A stretch of 8,772 nucleotides of DNA, from positions 1 to 8,772 of the forward strand of contig NZ_CAMJVP010000142.1 of NCBI RefSeq assembly GCF_946221465.1, read 5' to 3'. Below the pieces are notes generated by a model, which had not been told where the DNA came from, did no database searches, and saw only the letters and a program-made list of their open reading frames with translations. Source of the DNA: an uncultured Aeromicrobium sp. Lineage in GTDB: Bacteria > Actinomycetota > Actinomycetes > Propionibacteriales > Nocardioidaceae. Each line of letters begins with the position of its first letter. Position 1 is the stretch's first letter. Shown in pieces: positions 1-5,316 of this stretch. Both the position numbers and the translations under genes were made by a program.

Positions 1-23
1 CCCGCCGCGCGCTCGCCCGGATC

Positions 24-520
24 GTGCGCGAGCGCGCTGGAACCGACGCCGGACCCGCCACGACCTGGCACTTCGAGCAGCAGGTGATCGTGAACGCACC
101 GGCCGCGGACGTCTGGGCGCGGGTCGTCACGCCCGAAGGCATCAACCACGAGATGCGCCCCGTCATGACGATGACCCTGCCGCGCAAAGCCCGCGGCATC
201 ACGATCGACTCGATCCGGGTCGGCCAGCCGGTCGGACGCGCACTGCTTCGCCTCGGCGGACTGATTCCGTTCGATACGACGACCTCGTCGTGGTCGAGCT
301 CGAGCCCGGGCGCCGGTTCCGCGAGCAGTCCACCATGCTGAGCATGCGCGCCTGGACCCATGACCGCACGGTCGAGGCCGCCGGTGAGCGGACGATCGTG
401 ACAGACCGGGTCGCGTTCGAACCCCGGCTTCCGCTCCGCGTCGCCGGACCGCTGCTCAAGCAAATCATCCAGGCGTTCTTCGCCCACCGGCACCGACGGC
501 TACGCCGGTACTTCGGCTAG
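24..520 (+). pseudogene. SRPBCC-family (polyketide cyclase/START-like) protein, frameshifted
   Basis: The reading frame from GTG 24 encodes a typical SRPBCC N-terminus (residues 14-45, motif FEQQVIVNAPAADVWARV, then TPEGINHEM), a fold that forms a hydrophobic ligand pocket. At about 275 the frame goes wrong and would end in a Ser-rich nonsense tail. The -1 frame restores a sensible sequence: FD followed by YDDLVVVELEPGRRF, continuing to a stop at 518-520. Joined, the two parts give about 165 residues, close to the usual SRPBCC size, and the second part carries the expected C-terminal helix (LLKQIIQAFFAHRHRRL). The simplest reading is one missing T (GAT-TAC read as GATAC). No slippery heptamer is visible, so programmed frameshifting is unlikely; a real mutation and a sequencing error cannot be told apart. 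The frame is open to the window's left edge and GTG 24 has no Shine-Dalgarno, so the true start may lie upstream. Ligand unknown. Confidence 0.72.
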
Positions 521-1284
521 AACGGCGGCCAGGGGACGGGCGGCATGTCGCCTTCGGGCGCCGGGAACACGCCCTGGTCCAGCAAGCGCTCCACTCGCGC
601 CTGCAGGGCTTCGAGCTCGGCTGCCTTGAGGAGAACCGCCAACTGTGCGCCGAGCTCGCGGTCGAGTGCGTCGCGCACGCGACGCACGCCCGCCAGCTCC
701 TCGTCGGTCAGCGGTTCTCCGATCCATCCCCACAGCACGGTCCGCAGTTTCGGTTCGACGTGGAAGGTGAGCCCGTGGTCGACGCCGAACCGGTGGCCGT
801 CCGGCATCGCCAGCACGTGCCCGCCTTTGCGGTCGGCATTGTTGGCCAAGATGTCGACGACCGCCATGCGACGCAGCGCGGGCGAGTCCTCGTGTAGTAC
901 CGACACCGGGTTCTCCTGCGCGTCCACCCCGTCCAGTACGTGTCGCCAGCCATGCGCGGGGATCTGGTCGGCGGGCACGATGGTGACGGGATCCTGCTGC
1001 GGGTCGGTCTCCTGCCAGACCTGGAGCATCCCGGTGCCATGCGGGCCGTCGCCGAGCCACGTCGGCGGCACGAGGTTCCAGCCCGTCGCCTCCGAGAGGA
1101 GATACGTCGCGACCTCCCGGTGCGCGAGGACCGCCCCGGGAAAGTCCCACAGCGGACGCTCCCCGGCGACTGGCTTGTACACGACGGCGGTGTCGCCGAT
1201 GCGCCCGTAGAACGTCGCGTTGGAAGCGGGGAGGATGCGGCCCTCGAGCACCAGCTCGCCCTGGGGCACGGCCTGCACGGTCAC
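517..1284 (-). CDS. SCO1664 family protein, PI3/4-kinase-like
   Basis: A 255-residue protein of the actinobacterial SCO1664 family (TIGR03843), which has distant similarity to phosphatidylinositol 3-/4-kinases. Kinase-like landmarks are visible: a probable ATP-binding lysine K37 in VVYKPVAGERPLWDFPG, a conserved HREVA helix (55-59), a catalytic-loop-like segment NNADRKGGH (148-156, D151) and a metal-binding-loop equivalent GVDHGLTF (167-174, D169). The C-terminal third is helical and ends in a Pro-rich tail. It starts with GTG 1284, which overlaps the stop of the DUF3090 gene by 4 nt (GTGA), so the two are probably translationally coupled. It is third in a conserved three-gene operon with a histidine phosphatase, which suggests a kinase/phosphatase pair acting on one substrate; the substrate, whether protein, lipid or small molecule, is unknown. 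Its stop shares the tetranucleotide CTAG (517-520) with the stop of the convergent SRPBCC gene. Confidence 0.9.
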   Translation of the reverse strand: MTVQAVPQGELVLEGRILPASNATFYGRIGDTAVVYKPVAGERPLWDFPGAVLAHREVATYLLSEATGWNLVPPTWLGDGPHGTGMLQVWQETDPQQDPVTIVPADQIPAHGWRHVLDGVDAQENPVSVLHEDSPALRRMAVVDILANNADRKGGHVLAMPDGHRFGVDHGLTFHVEPKLRTVLWGWIGEPLTDEELAGVRRVRDALDRELGAQLAVLLKAAELEALQARVERLLDQGVFPAPEGDMPPVPWPPF

Positions 1285-1835
1285 AGGAAGTCGTCAGTCG
1301 CTGGACAGATGTGGCCTTCGGGGTCCATCGGGCCCAGACACAGCGGGCAGTAGGGTCGCCCGGCGAGGACCACCTCGCGGGTGCGCTTGGCGAACGAGCG
1401 CGCCGCGCCCACCGGGATGCGCACCTGCAGCACCTCCGGTGAGTACTCCGGGTCGGGCTCGGACTCCGGATCGTCGACGAGCGGATGGGCCTCGATGACC
1501 ACCTGCGCGGTGCTCGGATCCCAGCCCAGCGTGATCATCCCGACGCGGAACTGCTCGAACACCGGGGTGTCGAGCGGCTCGTCGTCGTCCAAGCCCTCGG
1601 GAGCGCGGGCGGGAACGCTCGCCGGATTGCCGTCGATCGACATCAGCTCGTCGAGCAGTTCGTCCATGCGGTCGGCGAGCACCGCCGACTGCTCCTTCTC
1701 CAATGCCACGCTGATGATGCGGTCGCCGTCGCGGACCTGCAGGTAGAAGGTGCGTTGGCCGGGAGACCCGACCGTGCCGACGACGCAACGGTCGGGCCAG
1801 TCGAAGTCGTGTACCACGGTCGCCATGTCGTCCAT
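1281..1835 (-). CDS. DUF3090 family protein
   Basis: A 184-residue member of the DUF3090/TIGR03847 family, function unknown. The N-terminal part has the family's signature strand (CVVGTVGSPGQRTFYLQ, residues 17-33) and a following helix rich in acidic residues (KEQSAVLADRMDELLDEL). The middle is acidic and probably flexible (77-95, 119-132). The C-terminus contains CPLC (163-166) and GHIC (174-177), a CxxC...HxC arrangement that looks like a small zinc site. The start at ATG 1835 is chosen because it lies one base after the phosphatase stop codon (1839-1837), the pattern of termination-reinitiation. An in-frame GTG at 1880 would overlap the phosphatase by 44 nt and add residues the family lacks, and ATG 1826 is also possible. 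No good Shine-Dalgarno is seen. It is the middle gene of the trio and presumably an accessory or adaptor for the flanking kinase-like and phosphatase-like proteins. Confidence 0.9.
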   Translation of the reverse strand: MDDMATVVHDFDWPDRCVVGTVGSPGQRTFYLQVRDGDRIISVALEKEQSAVLADRMDELLDELMSIDGNPASVPARAPEGLDDDEPLDTPVFEQFRVGMITLGWDPSTAQVVIEAHPLVDDPESEPDPEYSPEVLQVRIPVGAARSFAKRTREVVLAGRPYCPLCLGPMDPEGHICPATDDFL

Positions 1836-1836
1836 G

Positions 1837-2544
1837 CTAGGAGCGTCGTCCACCGGTCGCTGCGGGACCGGCGCCCCCACCCACCGCCGCCTCCACGGTA
1901 GCCTCTGCCGCGCGCAGCCACGCGAGATCGCCCTCGGAGGTGTTCATGGCCATCACGTCGGGGCGGGTCTGGCCGTATCGCACGATCGAGACCGACGCGG
2001 GGTCGACGTGCAGACGCTGGAAGAGGTCGAGGTGCATGCCCAGAGCGTCGGCCAGGATGGACTTGATGACGTCGCCGTGCGATACCACCGCCCACACGGC
2101 AGCCGGACCATGCTCGGCCTCGACCTGGGCGTCGATGCGGCGGATGCCCTCCACCGCCCGCGCCTGCATGGCCAGCAACGACTCACCCTCGGGAAAGACC
2201 GCCGCCGACGGCTGCGACTGCACGACCTTCCACAGCGGCTCCTTCGCCAAGTCCTTCAGCGCTCGACCCTGCCATGTGCCGTAGGCGCACTCGGTGAGGC
2301 GCTCGTCGACCGTGGGCGCGATGTCCTGATCCTGTCGCTCGATGATCGCCTGGGCCGTCTCCCGGCAGCGCTCCAGCGGGCTGGTGACCACGTGTGCCAG
2401 CGGCAGCGCGGCGAGCCGCGCTCCCATGCGCGAAGCCTGTTCGATGCCGGTGTCGTCCAGGTGCACGTCGGGGGAGCGGCCGGCGAGGATGCCGGCGTCA
2501 TTGGCGGTGGTGCGTCCATGCCGGACGAGCAGAACGATGGCCAT
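1837..2544 (-). CDS. Histidine phosphatase superfamily protein, MSMEG_4193 type
   Basis: A 235-residue phosphoglycerate-mutase-like protein of the MSMEG_4193 family (TIGR03848). The phosphohistidine motif LLVRHGRTTAN (H9) opens the protein. The second phosphate-pocket arginine lies in TSPLERCRET (R59), the probable acid in the ERLTECAYGTWQG block (E81 or E85), and the second catalytic histidine in VVSHGDVIKS (H156). All expected catalytic elements are therefore present and the enzyme should be active as a phosphatase or mutase. The last 15 residues are a Gly/Ala-rich tail. It is the first gene of the trio and is read divergently from the GntR gene; ATG 2544 appears to be leaderless (see the -10 site at 2551-2556). 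The family name says phosphomutase, but this rests on the genomic partnership with the kinase-like gene and not on a known reaction, so the substrate should be treated as unknown. Confidence 0.9.
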   Translation of the reverse strand: MAIVLLVRHGRTTANDAGILAGRSPDVHLDDTGIEQASRMGARLAALPLAHVVTSPLERCRETAQAIIERQDQDIAPTVDERLTECAYGTWQGRALKDLAKEPLWKVVQSQPSAAVFPEGESLLAMQARAVEGIRRIDAQVEAEHGPAAVWAVVSHGDVIKSILADALGMHLDLFQRLHVDPASVSIVRYGQTRPDVMAMNTSEGDLAWLRAAEATVEAAVGGGAGPAATGGRRS

Positions 2545-2550
2545 GTTGCG

Positions 2551-2556
2551 AGCCTA
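2551..2556 (-). promoter_or_regulatory. -10 element, leaderless promoter of the trio operon
   Basis: On the minus strand TAGGCT (matching TANNNT) lies exactly 6 nt before ATG 2544, so transcription would start at or next to the A of the start codon. No Shine-Dalgarno precedes this ATG. This is the classic arrangement of leaderless actinobacterial genes. No clear -35 is seen. Confidence 0.5.
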
Positions 2557-2583
2557 GCGGGGTCGCCGTGCCGCCCGTTCGCG

Positions 2584-2606
2584 CATAGATGCATCATGTA
2601 TCTATG
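2584..2606. promoter_or_regulatory. Probable GntR/FCD operator, 10-bp inverted repeat
   Basis: CATAGATGCA, spacer TCA, TGTATCTATG: two 10-bp arms matching at 9 of 10 positions around a 3-bp centre. This AT-rich palindrome stands out in GC-rich DNA, lies in the gap between the divergent phosphatase and GntR genes, and runs through the repressor's start codon (ATG 2604). Position and symmetry fit an autoregulatory operator for the dimeric GntR protein encoded next to it. It could also affect the divergent trio promoter about 30 bp away. Confidence 0.6.
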
Positions 2607-3245
2607 AAGTTGGAGGTGGAGTCGGCGACCGAGCGAGCGTACCGGTATGTGAAGACGCGGCTGTTGGACGGGAGCCTTTCCGGCGGGAGCATGACGAGCG
2701 AGGGCCAGATCGCAGCGGAGATGGGGCTCAGCCGCACGCCCGTCCGTGAGGCGTTCCTGCGACTCGAGGCTGAAGGTCTCCTCCGTCTCTATCCCAAGCG
2801 TGGCGCGTTGGTGGTACCGGTCAGCCCGGCCGAGGCCGACGACGTCATCGAAGCCCGGCTGCTCGTGGAGACGCACGCCGGACGACAGGCGGCGGTGCTG
2901 CCGGACGCGCAGCACCGCCGCCTCGTCGAGCTCCTGCGCGACATCGTCGCCGCGCAGCAATCGGCCGTCGAGGACGGTGACCTCGACGAGTACGCCGCGC
3001 TCGACGCCCGCTTCCACCAGGAGATCGTCGCCGCCGTCGGCAACGAGGTGCTGCGGACCTTCTCCGTCGGCCTGCGCGAGCGCCAACAGCGGATGATCGC
3101 GCACAGCGTCCGCTGGAACGCCGGCCACGTGGTGCGATTCGTCGAGGGTCATCGGGCGCTTCTCGACGCCCTCGAACGGCGCGATGCCGATGCCTTCGCC
3201 GAGCTACTGGTGGAGCATCTCGAGGATGCGCGGGCGGGCCTGTGA
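2604..3245 (+). CDS. GntR family transcriptional regulator, FadR/FCD subfamily
   Basis: A 213-residue DNA-binding regulator. The N-terminal winged helix-turn-helix (about residues 5-72) includes TSEGQIAAEMGLSRTPVREA, the characteristic GntR recognition-helix region, followed by the wing (YPKRGALVV). The C-terminal all-helical FCD ligand domain (about 78-210) shows the usual metal/ligand residues: D134 and H138 in LDARFHQEI, H183 in VEGHRALLDAL, and H205 in LVEHLEDA. ATG 2604 was chosen over in-frame ATG 2589 because the latter lies inside the left half of the palindrome and adds only five residues; neither has a Shine-Dalgarno, and the mRNA may be leaderless or nearly so. The stop overlaps GTG of the MFS gene (GTGA), making a two-gene operon. 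It is likely a repressor of itself and the transporter, released by an acidic metabolite typical of FCD ligands; the actual ligand cannot be read from the sequence. Confidence 0.92.
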   Translation: MKLEVESATERAYRYVKTRLLDGSLSGGSMTSEGQIAAEMGLSRTPVREAFLRLEAEGLLRLYPKRGALVVPVSPAEADDVIEARLLVETHAGRQAAVLPDAQHRRLVELLRDIVAAQQSAVEDGDLDEYAALDARFHQEIVAAVGNEVLRTFSVGLRERQQRMIAHSVRWNAGHVVRFVEGHRALLDALERRDADAFAELLVEHLEDARAGL

Positions 3246-4519
3246 GAAGCCGGACCGAGGAGCACCTGCCTGCCAGCCGCGTCGACGCGAGGTCATGGTG
3301 GCCCGTCGCCGGCGTCATGCTGGCCGCGGCCTGGGGTGGCAACGAGTTCACTCCGCTGCTGGCCATGTACCGCGAGGTCAGCGGTCTGTCGGACGTGACG
3401 GTCGATGCCCTGCTCGCTGCGTACGTTCTCGGCATCGTCCCGGCGCTGCTGCTCGGCGGTCCGCTGTCGGACCGCTACGGCCGGCGTCCGTTACTGCTGC
3501 CGGCCGCACCGATCTCGTTGCTCGGCTCTCTCGTGCTCGCCGCGGGGGAGCAGTCGGCGGTCCTGCTCGCCGTCGGTCGTGTGCTCTGCGGCGTGGCGCT
3601 CGGTCTGGTCATGGCTGTGGGCACGACCTGGGTCAAGGAACTCAGCGATATTACGTCGCGCGCCGGAGCCGACATCAACGGCTCCGCGGGAGCACGCCGC
3701 GCCGGACTCGCGCTGACCTTCGGCTTCCTCATCGGCGCGGGCGTTGCGGCCGCACTGGCCCAGTGGGGCCCGTGGCCGACACACAGCGCCTACCTCCTGC
3801 ATGCGCTGCTCGCCCTCGGTACGGGACTGTGGCTGCTGGTCGTCCCCGAGACTCGTCCCCGAGAGACCGTCCCCACCCAGCCGTTGATCGATGACCTCAA
3901 GATCCCTGCCATCGCGCACCGCCGCTTCCTGCGCGTCGTCGTGCCGGTCGCGCCATGGGTGTTCGGCACAGCCGCCTCGGCGTACGCAATCATGCCGGCG
4001 CTGATGATGGAACAGGCGGGAGACCGCGCCATCGCCTTCGCGGGCGCCCTCACGGTCATCGGTCTCGGCTGCGGCGTCGGCATTCAGGTGCTGGGGCGTC
4101 TCATCGACACCCAGCACAGCGCCCGCGCCTCCGTCGTCGCGATGACACTCGTCACGGCCGGCATGGGTATCGGTGCGCTCGCGGCCACCCGGCTCGACTT
4201 CACGACGGTGTTCCTCGCCGCTGTCGTCCTCGGCGCCGGTTACGGTCTCGCACTCGTCGCGAGTCTGAGCGAGGTGCAGCGCATCGCCCGACCAGACGAT
4301 CTCGCCGGGCTCACGGCCGTCTACTACTCGCTGACCTACGTCGGCTTCTTCGCTCCCGTCGTGTTGGCCGCGCTCTCGACACACTGGACGTATCCACAGA
4401 TGTTCCTCGGCGGACTGCTCATCGCGCTCGTCTGCCTGATCATCGTCGCTTCCGCCTGGCGCGCCCATCTGCCGACGGGAGAGTCGTCACAACCACGCCG
4501 CAACGCCCCCGTGTCCTGA
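3242..4519 (+). CDS. MFS transporter
   Basis: A 425-residue major facilitator superfamily membrane protein with about 12 hydrophobic segments in two six-helix halves, separated by a charged cytoplasmic loop (VPETRPRETV to roughly residue 225). The signature motif A between helices 2 and 3 is intact: GGPLSDRYGRRP (72-83). A degenerate copy follows helix 8 (GRLIDTQHSARAS). Length is normal for the family. The GTG start at 3242 overlaps the GntR stop by 4 nt, so expression should be coupled to the repressor. The substrate is unknown: the sequence resembles proton-driven exporters or metabolite transporters in general, and the FCD regulator next door hints at an organic acid or aromatic compound, an inference only. 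The last 33 nt overlap the 3' end of the convergent G5-domain gene. Confidence 0.9.
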   Translation: MRSRTEEHLPASRVDARSWWPVAGVMLAAAWGGNEFTPLLAMYREVSGLSDVTVDALLAAYVLGIVPALLLGGPLSDRYGRRPLLLPAAPISLLGSLVLAAGEQSAVLLAVGRVLCGVALGLVMAVGTTWVKELSDITSRAGADINGSAGARRAGLALTFGFLIGAGVAAALAQWGPWPTHSAYLLHALLALGTGLWLLVVPETRPRETVPTQPLIDDLKIPAIAHRRFLRVVVPVAPWVFGTAASAYAIMPALMMEQAGDRAIAFAGALTVIGLGCGVGIQVLGRLIDTQHSARASVVAMTLVTAGMGIGALAATRLDFTTVFLAAVVLGAGYGLALVASLSEVQRIARPDDLAGLTAVYYSLTYVGFFAPVVLAALSTHWTYPQMFLGGLLIALVCLIIVASAWRAHLPTGESSQPRRNAPVS

Positions 4520-5134
4520 GCAGGTGCCTCGACGGTTCTGGCTGTAACTCCACGTGCCGTCCTGACACTTGGCGGTCGCCCCCGCCGGCGCACCGGTGCT
4601 GTCGTGCGGGCGACACACCTCGTTGCCGTCGGTGTTCGTGTAAGTGCCGTTCGGGCAGCTGACCGGCGCCGCCGGCGCGGGAGGCGGCGGAGGGGGAGCG
4701 GGAGGGGGCTGTCGTGTCCCGTGGGCAACGATCTGCGTGACGGGTTGGCGGGCGACGACGTAGGGCAGCGGCTCGCGCTTCGTCTCCTTGCCATCGACGT
4801 AGGTCACCCGCGTCTGACGCTGGAGCACGCCCGGTGCGCCCGCTGCGACGACACGAACGTCACCGACGTCGAGATTCGGATCCTCGACCGCGCTGGTCTC
4901 GAACGGGAGCTCCTCCGTCACCGTCTCCGTCTCGTGGGTAATGACGGGTGCGGGTGTGGTTTCCCTCGGAGTGGGAGTCGGAGTGGGGGTGGCCGAGACC
5001 TCGGCCGGTTGTGGCGCCGGGTCGGAAGCGAGCCCAGCCGCGACCACGGTGACCGAGCCCAGAACGATGAGGGCGCCGACCACGCTGAGTGCTGCCCGTT
5101 CCACCCGCGAATGGTCGAGGAACCACGTTTTCAT
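4487..5134 (-). CDS. Membrane-anchored exported protein with G5 and DUF3761 domains
   Basis: A 215-residue envelope protein. Order of parts: short cytoplasmic N-terminus; one hydrophobic segment (about 14-35, ALSVVGALIVLGSVTVVAAG) acting as signal or anchor; a Thr/Pro linker (TPTPTPTP, 49-56); a G5 domain (about 66-141, ending VTQIVAHGT), a fold found in surface-binding and peptidoglycan-associated proteins such as Rpf; a poly-Pro linker (143-157); and a C-terminal DUF3761 domain (159-215) with four cysteines (160, 174, 190, 205) likely forming two disulfides outside the cell. The domain ends in the family's characteristic SGHGGVAAWL. ATG 5134 is chosen because AGGGAG lies 6 nt upstream; a longer frame from 5176 lacks such a site. 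No catalytic domain is seen, so it is probably a cell-wall binding or adaptor protein. It lies downstream of gdhA in the same direction, but the 182-nt gap suggests its own promoter. Confidence 0.88.
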   Translation of the reverse strand: MKTWFLDHSRVERAALSVVGALIVLGSVTVVAAGLASDPAPQPAEVSATPTPTPTPRETTPAPVITHETETVTEELPFETSAVEDPNLDVGDVRVVAAGAPGVLQRQTRVTYVDGKETKREPLPYVVARQPVTQIVAHGTRQPPPAPPPPPPAPAAPVSCPNGTYTNTDGNEVCRPHDSTGAPAGATAKCQDGTWSYSQNRRGTCSGHGGVAAWL

Positions 5135-5140
5135 GAGGAT

Positions 5141-5146
5141 CTCCCT
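5141..5146 (-). promoter_or_regulatory. Ribosome binding site of the G5-DUF3761 gene
   Basis: AGGGAG on the minus strand, 6 nt before ATG 5134. It fixes the start codon of the G5-DUF3761 gene 14 codons inside the longest open frame. Confidence 0.75.
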
Positions 5147-5171
5147 AGCTGTTCGGACGATCCTCGCCGGT

Positions 5172-5205
5172 GTCACTCGGAGTTACCATCGTTGTATCGG
5201 GTGAC
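5172..5205. promoter_or_regulatory. Cluster of GTnAC elements upstream of the G5-DUF3761 gene
   Basis: On the minus strand GTAAC (5186-5182) and GTGAC (5176-5172) form a direct repeat with a 10-bp period, and an inverted copy lies at 5201-5205 (GTGAC on the plus strand). GTnAC direct repeats of about one helical turn are the general type of site bound by actinobacterial OmpR-type response regulators such as MtrA and GlnR. MtrA is known to control cell-wall genes, which would suit this target, but the assignment is an inference. The neighbouring AT-richer stretch also holds a 9-bp tandem repeat (GGTCTATTC GGACTATTC, 5212-5229) of unknown meaning. No convincing -10/-35 pair was found in the 182-nt gap. 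Confidence 0.3.
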
Positions 5206-5316
5206 TCAGATGGTCTATTCGGACTATTCCTTCCTCTTTAGGTGGTGGTTTGTCGGATGTTTCTCCTTCTGGCATGCGGTGCGATGGCTGGAAAGAACGC
5301 CAGCGCCGGCGCGAGA

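Noticed and set aside
24..341. Programmed -1 frameshift in the SRPBCC gene
   Set aside because: No X-XXY-YYZ heptamer, internal Shine-Dalgarno or downstream stem suited to it was seen at about 275. A plain one-base deletion explains the sequence.
2256..3152. Long minus-strand frame of 298 codons
   Set aside because: It spans the antisense strand of the GntR gene and an alternative frame of the phosphatase gene. Its sequence is low-complexity Arg/Ala/His-rich, typical of high-GC shadow frames.
3491..4468. Minus-strand frame of 325 codons opposite the MFS gene
   Set aside because: Composition (Arg, Asp, Glu, Gly with no domain) is the mirror of hydrophobic codons in the MFS gene. The plus-strand frame has clear MFS helices and motif A.
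5287..5304. Possible gdhA terminator hairpin (GCTGG-N8-CCAGC)
   Set aside because: The stem is only 5 bp with one mismatch on extension, and no T-run follows on the minus strand, so it does not meet the usual intrinsic terminator pattern.
5135..5316. c-di-AMP (ydaO-type) riboswitch before the G5-domain gene
   Set aside because: Such riboswitches precede many actinobacterial cell-wall genes, but I could not find the conserved core sequence or pairing in this 182-nt gap.
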